Positions 41,564 to 51,819 are shown, numbered from the stretch's first letter. The stretch is 64,000 nucleotides of DNA from Streptomyces sp. NRRL S-244 (GCF_000717915.1 NZ_JOCX01000001.1:248001-312000), one strand, 5' to 3'. The notes: generated by a model from the letters alone, not told the origin. A program made the numbers and translations.

Positions 41564-43156
41564 CTACTGGTCTTCCAGAGGGTTATTCGGCGGGTCCACC
41601 GGCGGACTCACGCTCTTCGACGGCGACGAGGACGGCTTCGACGTGGGCTTCGACGGACTGGTCGACGGCGAGGTCGACGGGCTCGTCGAGGGGGACGTGG
41701 ACGGGCTGGTGCTCGGCGTGAACTTGCTGCGGCTCGGCGACGTCGACACGTGGTCCTCCGACGAACGCGTCGACGGAGTCTCCTGCGAGGGCAGGCTCTG
41801 CTGCTCGGACGGGGCGCTCGACTGGCCGCTCGAAGAGCTCTGGACGGCGGGCGGAGTGCTGTCGTCCTTGTTCTTGCCCGACCCCGAGTTGACGGCGTAC
41901 GCCACGCCGCCCGCGATCGCGACGATCGCCAGCACCGCGAACAGCCACAGCTTCCAGCGGCTGCCGCCGCGGTCGTCGTAGCCGTCGTACCCGTCGTGGC
42001 CGCCCTGCCCGCCGCCGTGGCCGCGGTTGTCGTACCCGCCCCCGCCGGGGAAGGCCGTGCCGTCGTCCGGGTTCAGCGGCGGCACCATCGGCTGCTGGAA
42101 CTGCGAGGTCGTGGCGTGCGCCGCGTACGGCTGCTGCCCGCCGGTCTGGCCCATCGGCATCGCCGTGGTCTGCGCCGCCCCGCCGCGCCCGTGCGGCAGG
42201 GCCATGGTGACCGGACCGGTGTTCCAGGTGCCCGTGTTCGCACCCTGGTCGTGCAGCATCTGGAGCGCGTACTGGACCAGCCCGCGCATCTCCTCGGCGC
42301 TCTGGAACCGGTCGTCCGGGTCCTTGGCGAGGGAGCGCATGACGAGCCCGTCGAGTTCCTGCGGGATGTGGTGGCCCTCCGGCAGCTGCGAGGGCGGAAC
42401 CGGCGCGTCCTGCACGTGCTGGTAGACCACCGACAGCGGGGTCTCACCGGTGAACGGGGGCCGCAGCGCGAGCAGTTCGTACAGCAGGCAGCCCGTCGCG
42501 TACAGGTCGGAGCGGTGGTCCACCGCCTTGCCGAGCGCCTGCTCGGGCGACAGGTACTGCGGGGTGCCCATGACCATGCCGGTCTGGGTCATCGTCGACT
42601 GGGCGCCGTGCAGGGCGCGCGCGATGCCGAAGTCCATGACCTTGACCGCGCCGGTCTCGGTGATGATGACGTTGGCGGGCTTGATGTCGCGGTGCACGAT
42701 GCCGTGCTGGTGCGAGTACGCGAGGGCTTCGAGCACGCCGGAAGTGATGATGAGCGCCTGCTCGGGGCCCGGGGCCTCGGCGCTGATCAGCAGATCGCGG
42801 ATGGTGCGGCCCTCGACCAGCTCCATGACGATGTACGGGACGGTATTGGGGCCGACCTTGTCCTCGCCGGAGTCGTACACGGCGACGACGGCGTGGTGGT
42901 TGAGCCCGGCGACCGACTGCGCCTCACGCGTGAAGCGGGCCTTGGAGACCGGGTCCTCCGCCAGGTCGGCGCGCAGCAGCTTCACGGCGACGGTCCGGCC
43001 CAGCCGGACGTCCTCGGCGGCGAACACCTCCGCCATGCCGCCGCGGCCCAGGCGGTGGGTGAGCCGGTAGCGGCCGTCGCCGACCAGGCCGCCGGCGCCC
43101 CAATGCTCAGGACCCTCGGCCATCCCGGCGCCGTTTCCCTCGGGTTCGGGTGCCAT
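41564..43156 (-). CDS. Ser/Thr protein kinase, membrane-anchored
   Basis: A 530-residue eukaryotic-type kinase. The kinase domain (about 28-290) has the Gly loop LGRGGMAEVF, catalytic Lys59 (VAVKLL), HRDIKPAN, DFG (MDFGIA) and activation-loop Thr residues (STMTQTGMVMGTPQYLSPEQA). A Gln/Gly-rich juxtamembrane region, one membrane helix (LWLFAVLAIVAIAGGVAYAV) and an external Ser/Thr/Pro tail with TSPS repeats follow; there are no PASTA domains. ATG 43156 is used with gagga 4-8 nt upstream. It is divergent from a second kinase across 229 bp, suggesting a paired signalling unit. Confidence 0.95.
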   Translation of the reverse strand: MAPEPEGNGAGMAEGPEHWGAGGLVGDGRYRLTHRLGRGGMAEVFAAEDVRLGRTVAVKLLRADLAEDPVSKARFTREAQSVAGLNHHAVVAVYDSGEDKVGPNTVPYIVMELVEGRTIRDLLISAEAPGPEQALIITSGVLEALAYSHQHGIVHRDIKPANVIITETGAVKVMDFGIARALHGAQSTMTQTGMVMGTPQYLSPEQALGKAVDHRSDLYATGCLLYELLALRPPFTGETPLSVVYQHVQDAPVPPSQLPEGHHIPQELDGLVMRSLAKDPDDRFQSAEEMRGLVQYALQMLHDQGANTGTWNTGPVTMALPHGRGGAAQTTAMPMGQTGGQQPYAAHATTSQFQQPMVPPLNPDDGTAFPGGGGYDNRGHGGGQGGHDGYDGYDDRGGSRWKLWLFAVLAIVAIAGGVAYAVNSGSGKNKDDSTPPAVQSSSSGQSSAPSEQQSLPSQETPSTRSSEDHVSTSPSRSKFTPSTSPSTSPSTSPSTSPSTSPSKPTSKPSSSPSKSVSPPVDPPNNPLEDQ

Positions 43157-43385
43157 CAGTCCTCGCCGTCGTCTCTCTCGGCCGCCGCTCAGCGGTAGGT
43201 CCTTTTCGGGTGCTCCGATGAACGCTACAGCCTCGGAACAGGTCGCCGTTCGGACAATGGCGCGCCGTGGCCCCGTGGTCACGGAACGGGCACCTGGCTT
43301 GACGTGTGCTTGCCCTCCGGCAGACTGGCAGCCACATGCGCTCAGCCAGAGGCGTTGGGGCACATCCCGAGGGGAAGCAACAGTC

Positions 43386-45080
43386 ATGAGCCAGGACGGC
43401 ACTCAGGGCCAGTACGCGGGCGGCTCTCTGGCCGGTGGCCGTTACCAGCTAAGGGACTTGCTCGGTGCGGGCGGCATGGCGTCCGTCTACCTGGCGTACG
43501 ACTCGGCGCTCGACCGGCAGGTCGCCATCAAGACCCTGCACAGCGATCTCGGCCGGGAGCAGTCGTTCCGCGAGCGCTTCCGCCGTGAGGCGCAGGCTGT
43601 TGCGAAACTGTCGCACACGAACATCGTCTCGGTATTCGACACCGGCGAAGGCGAAGTGACGTTCAGCGGCCCCGGGGCGGGCGACGCCGCGGTGATGCCG
43701 TACATCGTCATGGAGTACGTGGAGGGCCTGCCCCTCGGCTCGGTCCTGGAGGCGGACATCCGCCAGTACGGGGCGATGCCGGCCGACAAGGCGCTGAAGG
43801 TGACGGCCGACGTGCTGGCCGCGCTGGAGGTCAGCCACGAGATGGGCCTGGTCCACCGCGACATCAAGCCCGGCAACGTGATGATGACCAAGCGCGGCCT
43901 GGTCAAGGTGATGGACTTCGGCATCGCCCGCGCCATGCAGTCGGGGGTCACCTCGATGACGCAGACCGGCATGGTCGTCGGCACCCCCCAGTACCTGTCG
44001 CCCGAGCAGGCGCTGGGGCGCGGGGTCGACGCCCGGTCCGATCTGTACTCGGTCGGCATCATGCTGTTCCAGCTGTTGACGGGCCGGATCCCGTTCGACG
44101 CGGACTCGCCGCTGGCCATCGCGTACGCGCACGTGCAGGAGGAGCCGGTCGCTCCGTCCTCCGTCAACCGCTCGGTCACCCCGGCGATGGACGCGCTGGT
44201 GGCGCGGGCCCTGAAGAAGAACCCGAACGAGCGCTTCCCCACGGCCGCCGCGATGCGCGACGAGGTCGCGCGGGTGATGTCGGCCGGCCAGACCGGGGCG
44301 CCGGTCATCGTGCCCGGCGCGCACACGGGCGGCAGCGGGGCGGGCGTGGGCTCGGCCGTGTTCCCGCCGGTGGACTCCGGGTTCCAGGCGCCGCCGGCCC
44401 AGTCCGTGCAGCAGCCGTACGCGCCGACCCCGGCGCCGTCCCCGTACGCGCCGCAGACCCCGCCGCCGGTGGCGCAGCCGCACGGGCAGGGCGGGTACGC
44501 GTACCCGCCCCAGCAGCAGCCGGTCTCGCACCAGCAGCACCAGCAGCAGTACGCGCCGCAGACGCCGCCGCCGTTCACGATCTCCCCGGTGAGCTCCACG
44601 GCCCCGTCCGGCGGGAGCGGTGGCAAGCGGAACACGCCGGTGGTCGTCGGCGCGATCGTGGTGGCTCTGCTGGCCATCGGCGGTCTGATCGCGGCGATCT
44701 CGATGAACGGCGACGGCGACAAGGGCACGACCGGCGACACGGCCGCGTCGCCCGGGGCCTCCGCGTCCGCCTCGGGCTCGGCCAAGTCCGGCTTCAAGGG
44801 TCCGGACACCTCGCGCACGATCGACGCGGCCAAGTGCAAGGACCCGAGCAAGCACTACAGCGACGCCACCAAGTACACGGCGCCCGACCTGCGCTACAAG
44901 AACCTGCTCTCGGTCAAGGCGTGCATCCAGGCCTCCGGCGGCAAGTACAAGATCGTCGACAAGGACGAGGCCGTGTACGGCAAGGACACCGTGCTGGACC
45001 AGAGCCCGCGGCCCGGGGACAAGATCGAGAAGGAAGGCACGGAGTACACGCTGACCGTGTCGACCGGCAATCCGGAGTAG
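43386..45080 (+). CDS. Ser/Thr protein kinase with one PASTA-like domain
   Basis: A 564-residue eukaryotic-type kinase. The kinase domain (about 20-285) carries LGAGGMASVY, Lys49 (VAIKTL), HRDIKPGN, MDFGIA and the activation segment TSMTQTGMVVGTPQYLSPEQA. A Pro/Gln-rich cytoplasmic linker precedes a membrane helix (VVVGAIVVALLAIGGLIAAI) and a short external domain of about 100 residues with a PASTA-like pattern (NLLSVKACIQASGGKYKIV, VLDQSPRPGDKIEKEG). PASTA modules bind peptidoglycan fragments in PknB-type kinases. ATG 43386 follows aggggaag. The end is followed by a U-tailed terminator. Confidence 0.95.
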   Translation: MSQDGTQGQYAGGSLAGGRYQLRDLLGAGGMASVYLAYDSALDRQVAIKTLHSDLGREQSFRERFRREAQAVAKLSHTNIVSVFDTGEGEVTFSGPGAGDAAVMPYIVMEYVEGLPLGSVLEADIRQYGAMPADKALKVTADVLAALEVSHEMGLVHRDIKPGNVMMTKRGLVKVMDFGIARAMQSGVTSMTQTGMVVGTPQYLSPEQALGRGVDARSDLYSVGIMLFQLLTGRIPFDADSPLAIAYAHVQEEPVAPSSVNRSVTPAMDALVARALKKNPNERFPTAAAMRDEVARVMSAGQTGAPVIVPGAHTGGSGAGVGSAVFPPVDSGFQAPPAQSVQQPYAPTPAPSPYAPQTPPPVAQPHGQGGYAYPPQQQPVSHQQHQQQYAPQTPPPFTISPVSSTAPSGGSGGKRNTPVVVGAIVVALLAIGGLIAAISMNGDGDKGTTGDTAASPGASASASGSAKSGFKGPDTSRTIDAAKCKDPSKHYSDATKYTAPDLRYKNLLSVKACIQASGGKYKIVDKDEAVYGKDTVLDQSPRPGDKIEKEGTEYTLTVSTGNPE

Positions 45081-45086
45081 GCCCCT

Positions 45087-45138
45087 TCGCGGCACGAGCA
45101 GGTCTCCTCGCGGCACGAGCGAGTCCCCTCGCGACACA
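45087..45138. repeat. 21-bp direct repeats after the PASTA-like kinase gene
   Basis: The core tcgcggcacgagc occurs at 45087 and 45108, and a shortened variant at 45129, giving a 21-bp period. They lie in non-coding DNA before the terminator. Confidence 0.75.
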
Positions 45139-45139
45139 C

Positions 45140-45185
45140 CCGGCATCCCGGGCGACCCTGATGGGCCGCCCGGGATGCCGGTTTT
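45140..45185 (+). terminator. Intrinsic terminator with U-tract
   Basis: Perfect 15-bp stem CCGGCATCCCGGGCG / CGCCCGGGATGCCGG with a 12-nt loop followed by TTTT, closing the PASTA-like kinase transcript. Confidence 0.9.
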
Positions 45186-45244
45186 GCCCCATTATGTGAA
45201 CCTGAGCACAGCATCTCGGCTGCTCGGGACGGGAGGGGCTCCCC

Positions 45245-45802
45245 GTGACTCAACGCCTCCGCGCGCAGCGCTGGCTGGCCGGGGCCGCAGTGGCCGCCGC
45301 CGCGCTGTCCCCCGCCACCCCCGTCGCCTCCGCCGCCTCCGCCACGGCCGCCGGCGCCTCGTCCCCGGCCGGTCTCGTCGCGGCCGGCCGGCCCCTCGCC
45401 CCGGCCCTGCCCGGCCGGGCTCCCGCCGCCGAGCCGCAGACCGCCGGCGATCCCGACACCGACCCGGTGGCCGACGTACCGCACGAGGCGTACGAGGAGC
45501 TCGCCGGCAGCGCCGCCGGAGTCGGGCGGGAGCGCCCCGGGCGGCCCGCCGCCGAGCCCGCGAACCCGGAGACGGTGCTCGCCGCCCGCCCCCTCCCGGC
45601 GCGCCCGCGCCTCCGGCCGGCCAGCCCGCAGCCGGTCCCGCCGCCCCCGCCGAGCCCCCCGCCCGTGGTCACCGCGATCGGCACCGGGCCGAACGAGCGC
45701 GCCGCCGACCTGGCCGCGCACATACTGCCGCTCGGCACCGGATTCGCCCTGATGGGACTGGGTCTGGGCTACCTCGGGATGCGGCTGCGCAAGGGCCTCT
45801 GA
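45245..45802 (+). CDS. Small exported Ala/Pro-rich protein with C-terminal membrane helix
   Basis: A 185-residue protein of low complexity. Signal peptide over about residues 1-30 (RAQRWLAGAAVAAAALSPATPVASA), then an Ala/Pro/Arg-rich spacer and a C-terminal hydrophobic segment (LPLGTGFALMGLGLGYLGM) with RLRKGL at the end, which would anchor it in the membrane. This resembles short surface-displayed spacers in Streptomyces. GTG 45245 is used, after a ggaggggct stretch. Function unknown. Confidence 0.7.
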   Translation: MTQRLRAQRWLAGAAVAAAALSPATPVASAASATAAGASSPAGLVAAGRPLAPALPGRAPAAEPQTAGDPDTDPVADVPHEAYEELAGSAAGVGRERPGRPAAEPANPETVLAARPLPARPRLRPASPQPVPPPPPSPPPVVTAIGTGPNERAADLAAHILPLGTGFALMGLGLGYLGMRLRKGL

Positions 45803-45887
45803 CGCCGCCGCGCCCCCGTCCCTGAGGGGAGGCGGGGCCGCCCGTCCCCCTTCCGGCCTACGCCTCAGGATGGTTGCGCGGCCCTGC

Positions 45888-45911
45888 ATACTCGGTATAC
45901 ATACTGAGTAT
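45888..45911. promoter_or_regulatory. Imperfect 24-bp palindrome overlapping the padR start codon
   Basis: Outer arms ATACTC / GAGTAT are perfect and 10 of 12 base pairs per arm match; the centre is AT-rich (GTATACATAC). It overlaps the start of the padR ATG (45910), so binding of the PadR product here would block its own transcription. Confidence 0.6.
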
Positions 45912-46578
45912 GTCGATCCGCCACGGCCTTCTCGCCCTGCTGGAAAGGGGTCCTCGGTACGGCTCTCAGCTGCGTACCGAGTTCGAATCCCGCACCGGCT
46001 CCACCTGGCCGCTCAACGTCGGGCAGGTGTACACCACCCTCGCCCGCCTGGAACGCGACGGCCTCGTCGCACCCGGCGGCGAGGACACCGCCGGGCACAC
46101 CCTCTACGCCATCACCGACTCCGGACGCGCCGAACTGCACCAGTGGTACGAGCGCCCCGTCGACCGCACCAACCCGCCCCGTGACGAGCTGTCCATCAAG
46201 CTCGCCATGGCCGTGGGCGCCCCCGGCGTGGACATCCGCGCCGTCATCCAGGCCCAGCGGCACGCCACGATCAAAGCGATGCAGGACTACACCCGGCTCA
46301 AGGCGCAGGCGCTCGCCGCGATCGAGAGCGGGAAGTCGCGCGAACGCGACGACGTGGCCTGGCTGCTGGTCCTGGAACAGCTGATCTTCCAGACCGAGGC
46401 CGAGGCCCGCTGGCTCGACCACTCCGAATCACGCCTCGTACGGCTCTCCCTGCCGGCCGACCGGAGAGCCGAGCCCGACCCGCCCCAGGCCACAGACACC
46501 GGCGCCACCGCCCAGGCGGCAGGCATCGCCGACGCCGCCGCACCGAAGCCCCGCGCCTTCCGCACCCCGCGGGGCTGA
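45910..46578 (+). CDS. PadR family transcriptional regulator
   Basis: A 222-residue repressor. The N-terminal winged helix (about 1-90) reads RHGLLALLERGPRYGSQLRTEF and NVGQVYTTLARLERDGLV, as in PadR proteins; the C-terminal helical part (LKAQALAAIESGK, WLLVLEQLIFQTEAEARWL) dimerises. PadR-ABC pairs commonly control exporters in response to toxic compounds. ATG 45910 lies within a palindrome, suggesting autoregulation. The ABC ATPase starts 28 nt downstream, so one operon with the permease is likely. Confidence 0.92.
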   Translation: MSIRHGLLALLERGPRYGSQLRTEFESRTGSTWPLNVGQVYTTLARLERDGLVAPGGEDTAGHTLYAITDSGRAELHQWYERPVDRTNPPRDELSIKLAMAVGAPGVDIRAVIQAQRHATIKAMQDYTRLKAQALAAIESGKSRERDDVAWLLVLEQLIFQTEAEARWLDHSESRLVRLSLPADRRAEPDPPQATDTGATAQAAGIADAAAPKPRAFRTPRG

Positions 46579-46606
46579 AGCCACCACCGTCCCAGGGGGG
46601 ACCTCC

Positions 46607-47370
<764 letters not shown>

Positions 47371-47374
<4 letters not shown>

Positions 47375-50193
47375 AGTCCTCGTACCACGCGTGGATCGCG
47401 GCCATCCGGATCGCCCGCCGCGACGCCTGGCGCGCCAAGGGCCGCAGCGTCCTCGTCCTCGCGATGATCGCCCTGCCGATCGTCGGCGTGAGCGCCGCCG
47501 ACCTCACCACGCGCAGCGCCCAGCTCTCCCCCGAGCAGAAGGTGTCCCGTGCGATCGGCACGGCCGACGCCCGGTTGAAGGACTCGGGGCTCAGCGGGCC
47601 CGTCTACCAGGACGTCGAGGGCAGGAACTCCATGCCCGTCGGCGGTTACGACAAGTACAACCCCAGATCGGAGCCGAATCCGAACCTGCTGACCTCCGCG
47701 ATCCCGGCGGGAGCCCAGTCCCTCAAGGACAGCACGGCGCACACCAAGATCCGCACCAAGTACGGCCTGCTGGAAACCGATCTGCGGGAGATCGACGCGG
47801 CCAGCCCGCTGGTCACCGGCATGATCGAGATGAAGCGCGGCCGGCCGGCCCGGGAAGCGGGCGAGGTCGTCACCACGACCGCCTTCCTGGAGGAGAGCGG
47901 GTTCTTCGTGGGCTCCGAGTTCCGCGCGCGCGGCTCGGACACCTGGTACCGGATCGTGGGCGCGTACGAGCTGCCGTCCGACCTCAACAAGACCGAGATC
48001 CTCGCCCCGCCCGGCACCCTGCTGGCCCCGCTCGACAAGGCCTTCCAGGCCGCCGGGGTCCCCGGAGTGGTCGCCACCGACACCTACCTGGTCAAGGTCG
48101 GCGGCGATGGTTTCACGTGGAACATGGTCAAGGCGCTCAACACGAAGAGCGTGCAGGTCGTCTCCCGCGCCGTGCTGCTCGACCCGCCCGCCGAGTCCGA
48201 CGTGCCGTACATCGCCCAGCAGAAGGAACTGGGCTACTACAACCCGGACAACGGGCTCCCGACCACCGAACTGGCCGTCCTGGCCACGGTCGTCGGCCTC
48301 GCGATGCTGGAGATCTGCCTGCTGGCCGGCCCCGCCTTCGCGGTCGGCGCCCGGCGCTCGCGCCGCCAGCTCGGCCTGGTCGGCGCCAACGGCGGCGACC
48401 GGCGCCACATCCGGGCCATCGTGCTCTCCGGCGGCCTCGTCATCGGGGCCGCGGCCGCCGTCACCGGCACGGTCCTCGGCGTCGCCCTCACCCTGGGGCT
48501 GCGGCCGACGCTGGAGGAGTACCTGGGCGCGCGTTTCGGCGGATTCACGTTCCGTCCGCTGGAAATCCTCGGCATCGCCCTGCTCGCCGTCGTGACCGGC
48601 CTGCTGGCGGCGATCGCCCCGGCCGTCACCGCCTCCCGGCAGACCGTGCTGGCCTCGCTGACCGGCCGTCGCGGGGTCCGCCGGGCCAACCGGGTGCTGC
48701 CCGTCCTCGGCCTGCTCGCCCTCGCCGCCGGCGCCGCGATCGCCCTCTACGGCACGGCCTCCCGGATGGGCGCCACCGTCGTCGCGGGCGGCAGCGCCAT
48801 CGCCGAACTGGGCATAGTCGCCCTCACGCCGGTGCTGGTCGGCCTGTTCGGGCGGCTCGGGCGCTGGCTGCCGCTGTCGCCGCGGCTCGCGCTGCGCGAC
48901 GCCGTGCGCAACCGGGGCCGTACGGCACCCGCCGTGGCCGCCGTCCTGGCCGCAGTCGCCGGCACGGTCGCGGTGGCGACGTACCAGCACAGTGCGGAGG
49001 TCCAGGCCCGCCACGAGTACATCGCCGATCTCCCGGACGGCGCCGGGGTGGTGGCGATCCACGAGCTCGGCCGCAGCAAGGACGTGCCCGCCGTCCGCGA
49101 GGCCCTGGCGCAGGAACTCCCGCTCTCCGTACGGGCGGACGTGGACTACATCTCGTACGGCAAGCCCGGCTGCGAGCGCTTCACCGGCCCCGAAGGCTGC
49201 GGCCGGGCCAAGATCATGCGGCCCAAGGAGCAGCGCTGCCCGCTCTACGAGGCCAAGGACGGGATGGACTCGTTCAGCCCCGCGGAGAAGAAGACGCTGC
49301 GCAAGGACCCGCGGTGCACGTACAACCGGCACTCCACACAGTTCTCCGTGGTCGTCGCCGACGAGAAGCTGATGACGGCGCTCGCGGTCACCGATCCGGG
49401 CGCGGCGTCCGCCTTGAAGGAGGGCAAGGGCGTCTCCTTCGACAAGCGCAACGTCAAGGACGGCAAGGTCACCGTCCGGCTGATCGACAACAAGGAAGAC
49501 GTCTACGAGGCGGGGGTCGACCCGAAGGGGGAGGACAAGGTCTTCGCCGTCCACCAGGCACCCGACACCGCCGAGGGGTACGGCCTGGAGCTCGTCCTGC
49601 CGCCCGGCGCGGCCAAGAGCGCCGGACTGACCACCCTGCCGTTCGCCTCGTACTTCACCCTGGACGGCACGGCCACCAGCCGGCAGAAGCAGCGGGTGGC
49701 GGCGCGGATCGACCAGATCGGGGTGGAGGCCCCCGTCACCATCGAGGCCGGCTACCAGGCCGCTGCCGACATCACGATGCTGGCTCTGACGGTCTTCGCG
49801 GGCCTGGTCACCATCGGCGCGGCCGGCATCGCCACCGGACTCGCGCAAGCCGATGCCGAGGCCGATCTGAAGACCCTGGCGGCGGTCGGCGCGCCGCCGC
49901 GGGTGCGGCGCACGCTCAGCGGCTTCCAGTGCGGAGTGGTGGCCCTCATGGGCGTGGTGCTGGGCTCGGCGGCGGGCATCCTGCCGGCGGTCGGCCTGCG
50001 GCTGGTCCAGCGGCGGGAGACGGAACACCTCTTGGAGATGGCCGGCGACGCGAACGACTCGCTGTACGTGCCGATCGCGGTGCCGTGGGAGACCCTCGGC
50101 GGGCTGCTCGTCGTGGTTCCGCTGGGCGCGGCCCTGCTGGCCGCCCTGGTCACCAAGTCCAGCGGCGCCATGGCGCGGCGCGAGGCGGGCTGA
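47371..50193 (+). CDS. Large FtsX-type ABC transporter permease
   Basis: A 940-residue permease with two FtsX domains. The first helix lies near residue 30; after a ~250-residue extracytoplasmic domain come three helices (about 295-400) with RRSRRQLGLVGANGGDRRHIR, and the second half repeats this layout, with the final helix set around residues 795-935 (DLKTLAAVGAPPRVRRTLSG). Such long permeases with a PadR or two-component regulator often act in antimicrobial peptide or lipid handling. GTG 47371 overlaps the ATPase stop (GTGA). A parS-like site with one mismatch is located within its coding region. Confidence 0.92.
48110..48123. promoter_or_regulatory. parS-like site with one mismatch, inside the permease gene
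   Basis: GTTTCACGTGGAAC differs from the perfect parS 14-mer at one base (A to G). Pseudomonas parS has the GGAAC half, so ParB may still bind. It encodes Phe-Thr-Trp-Asn inside the permease. Confidence 0.55.
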
Positions 50194-50212
50194 CGGTCAC
50201 TGTGCGTTCTCG

Positions 50213-50246
50213 CCCCCGTACAGGGTGGATCACGCCCGTACGGGGG
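50213..50246 (+). terminator. Possible hairpin after ABC permease
   Basis: 9-bp stem CCCCCGTAC / GTACGGGGG with a 16-nt loop, 20 nt beyond the permease stop. Confidence 0.5.
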
Positions 50247-50286
50247 CACACCGTGTGAGTAAGACGGTGTGCGAGAGAATGACGGC

Positions 50287-50820
50287 ATGGAGATGCCGAG
50301 GAGTGAACGGTCGCAGGACAGCCCCCCGCACGGCCTGATCGTGGGACAGGACGGGATGCCGGTCGGCGGCGCCGATGACGAGTCGCGCGAGGTCCCGGTG
50401 ACGGAGATGGTCGAACAGCCCGCCAAGGTCATGCGGATCGGCAGCATGATCAAGCAACTTCTGGAAGAGGTCCGCGCCGCACCTCTGGACGAGGCCAGCC
50501 GGGTCCGTCTGAAGGACATCCATGCAGCGTCCGTGAAGGAGCTGGAGGACGGTCTGGCTCCGGAGCTGGTGGAGGAACTGGAGCGCCTGTCGCTCCCCTT
50601 CACCGAGGAGGCGATCCCCTCCGAGGCGGAACTGCGGATCGCCCAGGCCCAGTTGGTGGGCTGGCTGGAAGGCCTGTTCCACGGCATCCAGACGGCGCTG
50701 TTCGCGCAGCAGATGGCCGCGCGGGCCCAGCTGGAACAGATGCGCCGCGCCCTGCCGCCGGGCGCCCCGACGGACGAGGAAGACGGCCACGGCGCCATCC
50801 GCTCGGGTCCGTACCTGTAA
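50287..50820 (+). CDS. bpa: Bacterial proteasome activator Bpa
   Basis: A 177-residue ring-forming, ATP-independent activator of the 20S proteasome. The helical core reads MRIGSMIKQLLEEVR, then DEASRVRLKDIHAASVKELEDGL and a long C-terminal helix (AQLVGWLEGLFHGIQTALFAQQMAARAQLEQ). The protein ends in Gly-Pro-Tyr-Leu, the C-terminal docking motif (GQYL in mycobacterial Bpa) that opens the proteasome gate. ATG 50287 is chosen; GTG 50269 would add six residues. A UUCG-capped terminator follows, so it is likely monocistronic. Proteasome genes themselves are outside the window. Confidence 0.9.
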   Translation: MEMPRSERSQDSPPHGLIVGQDGMPVGGADDESREVPVTEMVEQPAKVMRIGSMIKQLLEEVRAAPLDEASRVRLKDIHAASVKELEDGLAPELVEELERLSLPFTEEAIPSEAELRIAQAQLVGWLEGLFHGIQTALFAQQMAARAQLEQMRRALPPGAPTDEEDGHGAIRSGPYL

Positions 50821-50854
50821 GCGGCGACGAGCAAGCGGCGATGTGACATGAGGC

Positions 50855-50890
50855 CCGGGGTCCCGGGGGCTTCGGCCCCCGGGACCCCGG
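50855..50890 (+). terminator. 16-bp hairpin with TTCG tetraloop after bpa
   Basis: Perfect 16-bp stem CCGGGGTCCCGGGGGC with its complement, capped by the stable UUCG tetraloop, 34 nt past the bpa stop. Confidence 0.85.
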
Positions 50891-50955
50891 TCCCGTATAA
50901 GCACCCGGTAAGTGCAGCTCCCCGCAGGGGACATGGGCCGCGCATACTCGGGGGT

Positions 50956-51819
50956 ATGACCTACGACGCGATCGTCCTGGCCGGCGGCGCCGCGAGACGA
51001 CTCGGCGGCGCGGACAAACCCGCCCTCCACGTCGGCGGGCGCGCCCTCCTCGACCGCGTCCTGGACGCCTGCGCCGACGCCGCCACCACCGTCGTGGTCG
51101 GCGGCCGCCGCCCCACCACCCGCCCGGTCCGCTGGACCCGGGAGGACCCGCCCGGCGCCGGACCCGTCGCCGCCCTGGACGCCGGCCTGCGCGCGACCAC
51201 CGCCGATCTGGTCCTCGTCCTCTCCGCCGACCTGCCGTTCCTCGACCGGGCCACGGTCCGGACGCTGCTGGATTCCGCCGGAGGCGACGGCGCCCTGCTG
51301 CGCGACCCCACCGGCCGCGACCAGCCCCTCGTCGCCGCCTACCGCGCCGAACCCCTGCGCCGCGAGATCGCCCTCCTGGCGACCGAGCACGGCACCCTCT
51401 CCGGCCTCCCCCTGCGCGCCCTCACCGCCGATCTCGACCTGGCCAAAGTGACGGACTCTGCGCCACTCGCCTCCTTCGACTGCGACACCTGGGAGGATCT
51501 CGCGGTCGCCCGCGCCCGGATCAGGGAGCATGGAAACGTGCTGGACCAATGGATCACCGCCGTCAAGACCGAGCTGGGCATCGACGTCGCCGTCGACACC
51601 AAGATCCTGCTCGACCTCGCCCGCGACGCCGCACACGGCGTCGCCCGGCCCGCCGCCCCCCTGACCACCTTCCTGGTCGGCTACGCGGCCGCCCGGGCCG
51701 AAGCCGCCGGCGCCGACCCCGCCACCGCAGTCGCCGAGGCCTCCCGCAAGGCCGCCGACCTGGCCCTGCGCTGGGCCGCCGAGGCCGAGGCCGAGGCCCG
51801 AGAGAACGGCTCAGGATGA
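50956..51819 (+). CDS. mobA: MobA-like NTP transferase fused to a DUF6457-type domain
   Basis: A 287-residue fusion. The N-terminal ~185 residues are a nucleotidyltransferase with the G-rich motif LAGGAARRLGGADKPAL, the Asp motif LVLSADLPFLD and the later FDCDTWEDLAVAR; this matches MobA, which attaches GMP to molybdopterin. The C-terminal ~95 residues (LDQWITAVKTELGID, PAAPLTTFLVGYAAARAEA) are a small helical domain of the DUF6457 type found fused or adjacent in actinobacteria. ATG 50956 is the natural start. Its stop overlaps the moeA start (ATGA), supporting a molybdenum cofactor role. Confidence 0.85.
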   Translation: MTYDAIVLAGGAARRLGGADKPALHVGGRALLDRVLDACADAATTVVVGGRRPTTRPVRWTREDPPGAGPVAALDAGLRATTADLVLVLSADLPFLDRATVRTLLDSAGGDGALLRDPTGRDQPLVAAYRAEPLRREIALLATEHGTLSGLPLRALTADLDLAKVTDSAPLASFDCDTWEDLAVARARIREHGNVLDQWITAVKTELGIDVAVDTKILLDLARDAAHGVARPAAPLTTFLVGYAAARAEAAGADPATAVAEASRKAADLALRWAAEAEAEARENGSG

